Positions 7,972 through 14,835 of a stretch of 64,000 nucleotides of DNA are shown here, one piece after another; within the stretch, counting starts at the first letter, position 1; each line of letters starts with the position of its first letter. The notes beneath the pieces were generated by a model. It did not search any database and was not told the origin of the DNA. It worked only from the letters and a program-made list of their open reading frames with translations. The DNA comes from Micromonospora coriariae (GTDB taxonomy: Bacteria; Actinomycetota; Actinomycetes; Mycobacteriales; Micromonosporaceae), in the NCBI RefSeq assembly GCF_900091455.1, contig NZ_LT607412.1:4154001-4218000 (forward strand), in the 5' to 3' direction. The position numbers and the translations under genes are program-made.

Positions 7972-9173
7972 TGCGGCTGCGGCACGCCGGCGGCGACACC
8001 GTCCACCTCGGCTACTGCACCAATGTGCACCCCGCCGAGGATCTCGCCGGCATCCTCGCCCAACTGGACACCTACGCCGTGCCGGTCCGCGCGGCGCTCG
8101 GCTCCGACCTGCTCGGCCTCGGCCTGTGGCTGGCCGCCCCGGTCGCCGCCGAGCTGGCCGCCGACCCGGCGCTGCGCCGCCGGCTGCGCGCCGAACTGGA
8201 CGCGCGCGGGCTGGAGGTGGTCACCCTCAACGGCTTCCCGTACGCGGCCTTCCAGGCGCCGGTGGTCAAGCACGACGTCTACCGGCCGGACTGGACGACC
8301 GAGCAGCGCCTGACGTACACCCTGGACCTGGCCCGGGTGCTCGCGGACCTGCTGCCCGACGACGCCGCCCGGGGTTCGATCTCCACCCTGCCGCTGGCCT
8401 GGCGGCGGCCCTGGGACGACGAGCGGGCCGACGCCGCCCGCCGCCGGCTCGACCAGCTCGCCGCCGGCCTGGCCGGGGTGCAACGGGACACCGGCCGCCA
8501 GGTGCGGGTCGGCTTCGAACCCGAGCCGGGCTGCGTGGTGGAGAGCACCGGTCAGGCCGCCGCACTGCTGTCCGGCGTGGACACCGAACGGTTGGGCGTC
8601 TGCCTCGACCTGGCCCACCTCGCCTGCGCCTGGGAGGAGCCGGCCACGGCGCTGGCCCGGCTGGAGAGCGCCGGCCTGCCGGTGGTCAAGGTGCAGGTCT
8701 CCGCCGCCGTCGAGGCGACCGACCCGGCCGGTGGCGCCGACGCGCTGCGCCGCTGGGTGGAGCCACGCTTCCTGCACCAGACCCGGGGCGCGGGCTGCGC
8801 CGGCGGAACCGACCCGGCCGACCCGGCGTACGCGGCCGACGATCTGGACGCGGCGCTCGACGCGGCGCTGCCCGGCCCGTGGCGGGTGCACTACCACGTG
8901 CCCCTGCACGCCCCACCCGAGGAACCGCTCGGCTCCACCCTGCCGGTGCTGCGCGCCGCGCTGGCCGCGCTCTACGCCGGCCCCGCCGCCGGCTGTGACC
9001 ACCTCGACGTGGAGACGTACACCTGGGGGGTGCTGCCCGCCGCACGGCGGCCCGGCAGCGACGCGGAGCTGGCCGCCGGCATCGCCGCCGAGCTGGCCTT
9101 CGCCCGCGCCGAGCTGGTCGGTCTGGGTCTGACTCCGGAGCTGACCAGGGCCGGGGCGGTGGTGTCGCGATGA
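7971..9173 (+). CDS. eboE: Metabolite traffic protein EboE
   Basis: A 400-residue TIM barrel of the EboE family. The opening LGYCTNVHPAEDLAGILAQL, the segment VVTLNGFPYAAFQ and KHDVYRPDW are highly characteristic of EboE. Later metal-ligand-like segments are GFEPEPGCVVEST, CLDLAHLACAWE and VKVQVSAAVE, parallel to those in the isomerase two genes upstream, suggesting a shared fold and perhaps related chemistry on one metabolite. The final domain (HVPLHAPP, VETYTWGVLP) is also typical. Start and stop overlap both neighbours (TGATG, ATGA). In cyanobacteria and Pseudomonas the family is required for moving a metabolite to the cell envelope; its reaction is not known. Confidence 0.92.
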   Translation: MRLRHAGGDTVHLGYCTNVHPAEDLAGILAQLDTYAVPVRAALGSDLLGLGLWLAAPVAAELAADPALRRRLRAELDARGLEVVTLNGFPYAAFQAPVVKHDVYRPDWTTEQRLTYTLDLARVLADLLPDDAARGSISTLPLAWRRPWDDERADAARRRLDQLAAGLAGVQRDTGRQVRVGFEPEPGCVVESTGQAAALLSGVDTERLGVCLDLAHLACAWEEPATALARLESAGLPVVKVQVSAAVEATDPAGGADALRRWVEPRFLHQTRGAGCAGGTDPADPAYAADDLDAALDAALPGPWRVHYHVPLHAPPEEPLGSTLPVLRAALAALYAGPAAGCDHLDVETYTWGVLPAARRPGSDAELAAGIAAELAFARAELVGLGLTPELTRAGAVVSR

Positions 9174-10594
9174 GCCGGCGACTGGTGGTGCTCGACGTGG
9201 TCGGGTTGACCCCGCGACTGCTGGCGCACATGCCCCGGCTGCGGGGGGTCGCCGACGGGGGCTTCCGGGCCGAGCTGGGCACCGTGCTGCCCGCGGTGAC
9301 CTGCTCGGTGCAGTCCACCTTCCTCACCGGCGAGCCGCCGAGCGGGCACGGGATCGTCGGCAACGGGTGGTATTTCCGGGAGCTGGGTGAGGTGCTGCTG
9401 TGGCGGCAGCACAACGCGCTGGTCGGCGGGGAGAAGCTCTGGCAGGCGGCCCGGCGGGCCGAGCCCGGCTACACCGTCGCCAACGTCTGCTGGTGGTACG
9501 CGATGGGCGCCGACGTCGACTGGACGGTGACCCCGCGCCCCGTGTACCACGCCGACGGTCGCAAGGAGCCGGACTGCTACACCGACCCGCCGGAGCTGCA
9601 CGACGCGCTCACCGGGCGGCTGGGCACCTTCCCGCTGTTCACCTACTGGGGGCCGACCGCCGGGCTGCCCTCGTCGCGGTGGATCTGCCAGGCGGCGGAG
9701 CAGATCCTGGCCGACGTGTCGCCCGACCTGACCCTGGTCTACGTTCCGCACCTGGACTACGACCTGCAACGGTACGGCCCGTCCTCCCCGCAGGCCGCTG
9801 CCGCGGCGGCGGAGCTGGACACGGTGCTCGGGCCGCTCCTGGACGCCGCCCGGGCCCGCGACGCGACAGTCGTGGTGCTCTCCGAGTACGGCATCACCGA
9901 CGTGTCCCGACCGGTGGACGTCAATCGGCTGCTGCGCGCCGAGGGGCTGCTGCGGGTGCACACCCAGGCGGGCATGGAGTACCTCGACCCGTGGACGTCC
10001 CGGGCGTTCGCGGTCGCCGACCACCAGGTCGCGCACGTCTACGTACGGGACCCGGCCGACGTTCCGACTGTGGCGAAGCTCTGCGCCGGGTTGCCCGGAG
10101 TCGCCGAGGTGCTCGACGCCGAGGGCAAGGCCGCGCACGGGCTGGATCATCCACGCGCCGGTGAGCTGGTGCTGGTGGCCGAGCCGGACGCCTGGTTCAC
10201 GTACTACTACTGGCTGGACGACGCCCGCGCGCCGGACTTCGCCCGCCTGGTGGAGATTCATCGGAAGCCGGGATACGACCCCGCCGAGCTGTTCTTCGAC
10301 CCGGCCGCGCCGGGGGCGGCGAAGCGTCGGGCGGGCATCGCGCTGGCCCGCAAGAAGCTGGGCATGCGCTACCTGATGAGCGCGGTCGGCCTGGACGCCG
10401 GAGCCCGGGCGGTACGCGGCTCACACGGCCGGTTGCCGACCGACCCGGCGGACGCCCCGGTGCTGCTCTGCTCCGACCCGGCCGCGGCCCGGGAGCGGAT
10501 CGCAGCCACCGAGGTCAAGGAGCTGCTGCTGGAGCTGGCCGGGCTGACCCGGGGCGGCGGCGCCGACGCGGACGGGCCGGGGGAGGATTCATGA
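9170..10594 (+). CDS. eboF: Type I phosphodiesterase / nucleotide pyrophosphatase family (EboF-like)
   Basis: A 474-residue alkaline-phosphatase-superfamily protein. The metal-binding Asp is at LDVVG and the nucleophile Thr in LPAVTCSVQSTFLTGEPPSG, followed by HGIVGNGWY. Later sites are YVPHLDYDLQRYGP, VVLSEYGITD (in place of the usual SDHG) and HQVAHVY. These enzymes cleave phosphate mono- or diesters, often outside the membrane; no signal peptide is evident, so it probably acts in the cytoplasm. A nucleotide-pyrophosphatase-like gene accompanies the ebo genes in other phyla (EboF), which supports the role assignment. It overlaps eboE by four bases and the prenyl synthase by four. It could dephosphorylate the prenylated cyclitol phosphate. 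Confidence 0.85.
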   Translation: MSRRLVVLDVVGLTPRLLAHMPRLRGVADGGFRAELGTVLPAVTCSVQSTFLTGEPPSGHGIVGNGWYFRELGEVLLWRQHNALVGGEKLWQAARRAEPGYTVANVCWWYAMGADVDWTVTPRPVYHADGRKEPDCYTDPPELHDALTGRLGTFPLFTYWGPTAGLPSSRWICQAAEQILADVSPDLTLVYVPHLDYDLQRYGPSSPQAAAAAAELDTVLGPLLDAARARDATVVVLSEYGITDVSRPVDVNRLLRAEGLLRVHTQAGMEYLDPWTSRAFAVADHQVAHVYVRDPADVPTVAKLCAGLPGVAEVLDAEGKAAHGLDHPRAGELVLVAEPDAWFTYYYWLDDARAPDFARLVEIHRKPGYDPAELFFDPAAPGAAKRRAGIALARKKLGMRYLMSAVGLDAGARAVRGSHGRLPTDPADAPVLLCSDPAAARERIAATEVKELLLELAGLTRGGGADADGPGEDS

Positions 10595-11658
10595 CCGTCA
10601 CGGTCGCGCCCGCCGACGCGAGTGGCCTACGGGCGCGCTTCGACGCGGAGCTGGCCGGTTTCCTGGACCGGCAGGGCCCGGACTGGCCGGACGGCGCGCC
10701 ACGCGGCGTGTTCACCGCGTTGTACCGGTTCGTGCTGGCCGGCGGGAAACGGCTGCGCCCGCTCTTCTGCTACTGGGGCTGGCGCGGCGCCGGGGCGCCC
10801 GACGGCACCCCGATCGTGGTGGCCTCGGCGGCACTGGAGCTGTTCCACGCGTTCGCGTTGATCCACGACGACATCCTGGACGGCAGCGACCGCCGCCGGG
10901 GCGAGCCGTCGGTGCACCGGCTCTTCGCCGACCTGCACGCCCGCTCGTCCTGGCGCGGCGACCCCGAGGCGTACGGACGCAACACGGCGCTGCTCTGCGG
11001 AGATCTCTGCGCGGCCTGGTCGGACCAGATGTTCCACGAGTGCGGCCTGAGCACCGAGCAGGTGCACCGGGGGTACGGGGTGTTCGCGTTGATGCGTACC
11101 GAGGTGATCGCCGGTGAGTACCTGGACCTGGTGTCCGGGGTTGGCGACGGCTCGGTGGCCAGCGCGCTCACCGTGATCCGGATGAAGGCCGCCCGGTACA
11201 CGGTGACCCGGCCACTGCAGATCGGCGCGGCTCTGGCCGGCGCGGGGCCGGAGCTGATCGCCGCGCTGGGCGAGTTCGGTGACCCGCTCGGTGACGCGTT
11301 CCAGCTCCGCGACGACGTGCTGGGCGTCTTCGGTGACCCGGCGGTCACCGGCAAGTCGGTTCTGGACGACCTGCGGGAGGGCAAGCCGACGGTGATGATG
11401 GCGCTCGCCCGCAGCGCCGCCGACCGGCCGCAGACCGCCCGGCTGCGGGAGCTGTTCGGCAATCCGGCGCTGGACGCCGACGGCGCGGCGGAGCTGCGCG
11501 GGATCATCGAGGCGACCGGGGCCCGGGAGCGCATCGAGCAGATGATCCGGGTCCGGACCGAGGCCGCGCTGGCCGCGCTGGAGAGCGCGGCGGTGGCCGA
11601 GGAGGCCCGCGCCGCGCTTGTCGCGTTGGCCGCGCAGGCGATAGACCGCCGCGCCTGA
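10591..11658 (+). CDS. Polyprenyl diphosphate synthase (last gene of the ebo-like operon)
   Basis: A 355-residue trans-isoprenyl diphosphate synthase. Motifs in order are GGKRLRP (residues ~50), the first Asp-rich motif HDDILDGSDRRRG (DDxxD), KAARYT, and the second Asp-rich motif FQLRDDVLGVFGD, then GKPT. It condenses isopentenyl diphosphate with an allylic primer to give a chain (C15-C40; length is not readable by eye). The ATG overlaps the phosphodiesterase stop (ATGA). Its presence in the operon fits a dedicated donor supply for the UbiA-type transferase. The classical six-gene ebo cluster has no such gene, making this an extension of the set. Confidence 0.9.
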   Translation: MTVTVAPADASGLRARFDAELAGFLDRQGPDWPDGAPRGVFTALYRFVLAGGKRLRPLFCYWGWRGAGAPDGTPIVVASAALELFHAFALIHDDILDGSDRRRGEPSVHRLFADLHARSSWRGDPEAYGRNTALLCGDLCAAWSDQMFHECGLSTEQVHRGYGVFALMRTEVIAGEYLDLVSGVGDGSVASALTVIRMKAARYTVTRPLQIGAALAGAGPELIAALGEFGDPLGDAFQLRDDVLGVFGDPAVTGKSVLDDLREGKPTVMMALARSAADRPQTARLRELFGNPALDADGAAELRGIIEATGARERIEQMIRVRTEAALAALESAAVAEEARAALVALAAQAIDRRA

Positions 11659-11668
11659 TCCGCCTGCC

Positions 11669-11695
11669 GACTTTCGATCGGATCGACGAAAGTTC
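11669..11695 (+). promoter_or_regulatory. Operator candidate GACTTTC-N11-CGAAAGTTC
   Basis: The inverted repeat ACTTTCG/CGAAAGT (perfect 7-bp arms, 10-base spacer, 11670-11693) lies within GACTTTC-N11-CGAAAGTTC. An almost identical arrangement with a 12-base spacer lies upstream of the ThuA-dehydrogenase gene that starts at 24032. The site is about 190 bases upstream of the sugar dehydrogenase start codon and just after the prenyl synthase stop. Confidence 0.55.
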
Positions 11696-11725
11696 ACGGC
11701 GATCAACCGGAAGGTATAGACACAT

Positions 11726-11762
11726 CGACACTTCACAATTTAGTGTCGTGGCCAACACGACA
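11726..11762 (+). promoter_or_regulatory. Two overlapping perfect inverted repeats in the dehydrogenase promoter region
   Basis: CGACACT/AGTGTCG (11726-11732 and 11742-11748) shares bases with TGTCGTG/CACGACA (11744-11750 and 11756-11762, 5-base loop). The two hairpins are mutually exclusive if transcribed. The segment CACAATTTAGTG between them is the most AT-rich of the region and could contain the -10 element. This suggests an operator pair or a small attenuator-like switch. Confidence 0.45.
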
Positions 11763-11883
11763 ATGTTTCGTCGAGGTGAACCGGCGGCGCGGTAACCCAT
11801 CGGCATCCCCACCACCGCTACGGCATCCGGCGCGACGGCGCGCGCCCGGCCTGGCAGTCATTCGTCAGGAAGGGACAGCCCCC

Positions 11884-14760
11884 ATGTCCATAAAGGACGT
11901 ACCCAATCACCGGTCCCGACGATGGTTCTCCGCCGGATCGGCACTGCTCCTGGTGGCCGCGGCCGGCACGGTCGCGCTCGGCGTCGGCCCGGCCGCGCTC
12001 GGTGGCCCGACCCCCGCACAGGCCCACCCCATCAACGCCACGGACTTTCAGCAGGTCGAGCTGGCCCGCGGCGTGGCCGACATGGGTGAGCCGATGTCGC
12101 TGGCCGTGCTGCCGGACCGCTCGGTCCTGCACACCGCCCGCAACGGCACGCTGCGCCGCACCGACGCCAACGGCACCACCTCGGTGATCGGCACCCTGCC
12201 GGTCTACACCCACGACGAGGAGGGCCTGCAGGGCGTCGGGGTCGACCCCAACTTCGCCAGCAACCGGCAGATCTTCCTCTACTACGCCCCGCCGCTCTCC
12301 ACCCCCGGCGGCGACGCGCCCGCCACCGGCACCGACTTCTCGGCCTGGCAGGGCGTCAACCGGCTCTCCCGGTTCACCCTCAACGCCGACTTCACAATCA
12401 ACCAGGCCAGCAAGGTCGACGTGCTCGACGTGCCGGCCGATCGCGGGCTGTGCTGCCACGTCGGCGGGGACATCGACTTCGACGCCGCCGGCAACCTGTA
12501 CCTGTCCACCGGCGACGACACCAACCCGTTCGACTCGGCCGGATACGCGCCGCTGGACGAGCGGACCAACCGCAACCCGGGATACGACGCGCAGCGCAGC
12601 GCCGGCAACACCAACGACCTGCGCGGCAAGATCCTGCGGATCAAGGTGAACGCGAACGGCACGTACGCCATCCCGGCGGGCAACCTGTTCGCGCCCGGCA
12701 CGGCCAGGACCCGGCCGGAGATCTACGCGATGGGCTTCCGCAACCCGTTCCGGATCAGCGTGGACAAGGCCACCGGCGTCGTCTACGTCGGTGACTACGG
12801 GCCGGACGCCGGCTCCACCAGCGCCACCCGTGGGCCGTCCGGCCAGGTGGAGTTCAACCGGGTCGCCGCGCCGGGCAACTACGGCTGGCCGTACTGCACC
12901 GGCACCAACACCAGCACCGAGACCTACAACGAGTGGGACTTCGCCACAAACACCGGCGGGGCGAAGTACAACTGCACCGGTGGGCCGACCAACAACTCGT
13001 TCCGCAACAGTGGCCTGGGCACCCTGCCGGCGGCCAAGCCGGCCTGGATCCGGTACGCCGGCGACGCCGGCACCCCGCCCGAGTTCGGTGGCGGCTCCGA
13101 GTCACCGATGGGCGGCCCGGTCTACCGGTACAACGCCTCGTCCACCTCGACCACGAAGTTCCCGCAGTCGTTCGACGGGCAGTTCTTCGCCACCGAGTTC
13201 GGCCGCGGCTGGATCAAGCCGATCCACGTCAACGCCGACGGCTCCCGGGGCACCATCGACAGCTTCCCCTGGGTGGGCAAGCAGGTGATGGACTCGGCGT
13301 TCGGCCCGGACGGCGCGTACTACGTGCTCGACTACGGCACCGGCTACTTCAACGGTGACGCCAACTCCGCGCTCTACCGCTTCGACTACGTCGGCGGCGG
13401 CAACCGGGCGCCCAACGCCTCGGCCAGCGCGAACCGGACCTCGGGCGCGGCGCCGCTGGCGGTCACGTTCTCCTCGGCCGGCTCCTCGGACCCGGAGGGC
13501 GGCGCGCTGACGTACTCGTGGAACTTCGGTGACGGCACCAGCTCCACGGCGGCCAACCCGTCCAAGACCTACACCACCAACGGCACCTACACGGCGACGC
13601 TGACCGTGCGGGACCCGCAGGGCGCCACCGGCACCGCCAGCGTGGTGATCAACGTGGGCAACACCGCGCCCACGGTGACGATCAACAACCCGGGCAACGG
13701 GCAGCTGTTCAGCTTCGGCGACACGGTGCCGTTCAGCATCACCGTGACCGACCCGGAGGACGGCACGATCGACTGCACGAAGGTCAGGATGACCTACGTC
13801 CTCGGGCACGACCAGCACGGTCACCAGATCACCTCGAAGACCGGCTGCTCCGGATCGATCACCATTCCGGTCGACGGTGAGCACGACGACGCCGCGAACA
13901 TCTTCGCCATCTTCGACGCCGAGTACACCGACGCCGGTGGGCTGACCACGCACACCCAGCACACGCTGCCGCCGCGGCACCGGCAGGCCGAGTTCTTCGG
14001 CACCTCGTCCGGGATCAACGTGTTCAACAAGACCCCGGCCGAGGGTGGCAAGACCGTCGGCGACATCAACAACGGCGACTGGATCGCGTTCCAGCCGTAC
14101 CGGTTGGGCAACGTGACGTCGTTCAGCGCCCGGGTCTCCTCGGCCGGTGCCGGCGGCACGCTCCAGGTCCGGGCCGGCTCGGCCACCGGCACGGTGCTCG
14201 GTTCGGCCACTGTGCCGGTCACCGGAGGCTGGGAGACCTTCACCACGGTGACGGGGGCGATCACCAACCCGCCGACCGGAACCACGACGCTCTACCTGAC
14301 CTTCGCCGGGTCGGGCACCGGCGCGCTCTACGACCTGGACGCCTTCACCTTCGTCACGGGCACGCCGCCAACCGGCGGGGCCGGCCCGATCAAGGGCCTG
14401 GCCGGCAAGTGCCTGGACGTGCGCAACGCGGCCACCGCCGACGGCACGCAGATCCAGATCTACACCTGCAACGGCACTACGGCGCAGACCTGGACGGTCA
14501 CGCCGAACTCGACGATCAGGGCGTTGGGTAAGTGCCTCGACGTCTCGGGCGGCGGTTCGGCCGACGGCACCAAGATCCAGCTCTGGACCTGCAACGGGAC
14601 CGGTGCGCAGAACTGGGCAGCGCAGGCCGACGGCACGGTCCGCAACGTCCAGTCCGGCAAGTGCCTCGACGTCTCCGGCAACAACTCCGCCGACAGCACG
14701 GCGGTCCACCTCTGGACCTGTGTCGGCGGCGCTGCCAACCAAAAGTGGATCCTGCCCTGA
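11884..14760 (+). CDS. Secreted PQQ-type sugar dehydrogenase with PKD, CBM6-like and ricin-lectin domains
   Basis: A 958-residue exported protein. Residues 1-48 form a signal peptide with twin arginines (RSRRWF) ending PAQA-HP. Residues ~55-500 are a glucose/sorbosone-dehydrogenase beta propeller: LCCHVGGDIDFD, NTNDLRGKILRI, RPEIYAMGFRNPFRI and FGPDGAYYVLDYGTG are typical. A PKD domain (~505-590, YSWNFGDG), an unnamed segment (~595-700), a CBM6-like domain (~705-825) and a ricin B-lectin with three QxW-type repeats (~833-958) follow. It presumably oxidises a sugar on a polysaccharide outside the cell with PQQ. ATG at 11884 follows AGGAAGGGAC; the earlier frame start at 11743 lies within the promoter palindromes. 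The next gene (ThuA-DUF1080) likely works with it. Confidence 0.88.
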   Translation: MSIKDVPNHRSRRWFSAGSALLLVAAAGTVALGVGPAALGGPTPAQAHPINATDFQQVELARGVADMGEPMSLAVLPDRSVLHTARNGTLRRTDANGTTSVIGTLPVYTHDEEGLQGVGVDPNFASNRQIFLYYAPPLSTPGGDAPATGTDFSAWQGVNRLSRFTLNADFTINQASKVDVLDVPADRGLCCHVGGDIDFDAAGNLYLSTGDDTNPFDSAGYAPLDERTNRNPGYDAQRSAGNTNDLRGKILRIKVNANGTYAIPAGNLFAPGTARTRPEIYAMGFRNPFRISVDKATGVVYVGDYGPDAGSTSATRGPSGQVEFNRVAAPGNYGWPYCTGTNTSTETYNEWDFATNTGGAKYNCTGGPTNNSFRNSGLGTLPAAKPAWIRYAGDAGTPPEFGGGSESPMGGPVYRYNASSTSTTKFPQSFDGQFFATEFGRGWIKPIHVNADGSRGTIDSFPWVGKQVMDSAFGPDGAYYVLDYGTGYFNGDANSALYRFDYVGGGNRAPNASASANRTSGAAPLAVTFSSAGSSDPEGGALTYSWNFGDGTSSTAANPSKTYTTNGTYTATLTVRDPQGATGTASVVINVGNTAPTVTINNPGNGQLFSFGDTVPFSITVTDPEDGTIDCTKVRMTYVLGHDQHGHQITSKTGCSGSITIPVDGEHDDAANIFAIFDAEYTDAGGLTTHTQHTLPPRHRQAEFFGTSSGINVFNKTPAEGGKTVGDINNGDWIAFQPYRLGNVTSFSARVSSAGAGGTLQVRAGSATGTVLGSATVPVTGGWETFTTVTGAITNPPTGTTTLYLTFAGSGTGALYDLDAFTFVTGTPPTGGAGPIKGLAGKCLDVRNAATADGTQIQIYTCNGTTAQTWTVTPNSTIRALGKCLDVSGGGSADGTKIQLWTCNGTGAQNWAAQADGTVRNVQSGKCLDVSGNNSADSTAVHLWTCVGGAANQKWILP

Positions 14761-14766
14761 GCTGAA

Positions 14767-14814
14767 AGGAAGGGCCCCTTGTTAACGCCTAGTGTTGTAC
14801 AAGGGGCCCCTCCT
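14767..14814. repeat. GGGGCCCC palindrome between two secreted-protein genes
   Basis: AGGAAGGGCCCCTTGT (14767-14782) pairs with ACAAGGGGCCCCTCCT (14799-14814), with 16-bp arms, one mismatch and a 16-base spacer. From memory, such GGGCCCC palindromes recur widely between genes in Micromonospora and Salinispora, which supports the taxonomic guess. It may act as a partial terminator or mRNA stabiliser between the genes. The second gene's ribosome-binding site (AATTAGGAGA) follows directly. Confidence 0.8.
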
Positions 14815-14835
14815 AACCGCAATTAGGAGAGCGAT

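Noticed and set aside
13102..14742. 546-codon minus-strand frame opposite the sugar dehydrogenase
   Set aside because: Antisense of a well-supported multidomain gene; composition typical of third-position GC mirror frames.
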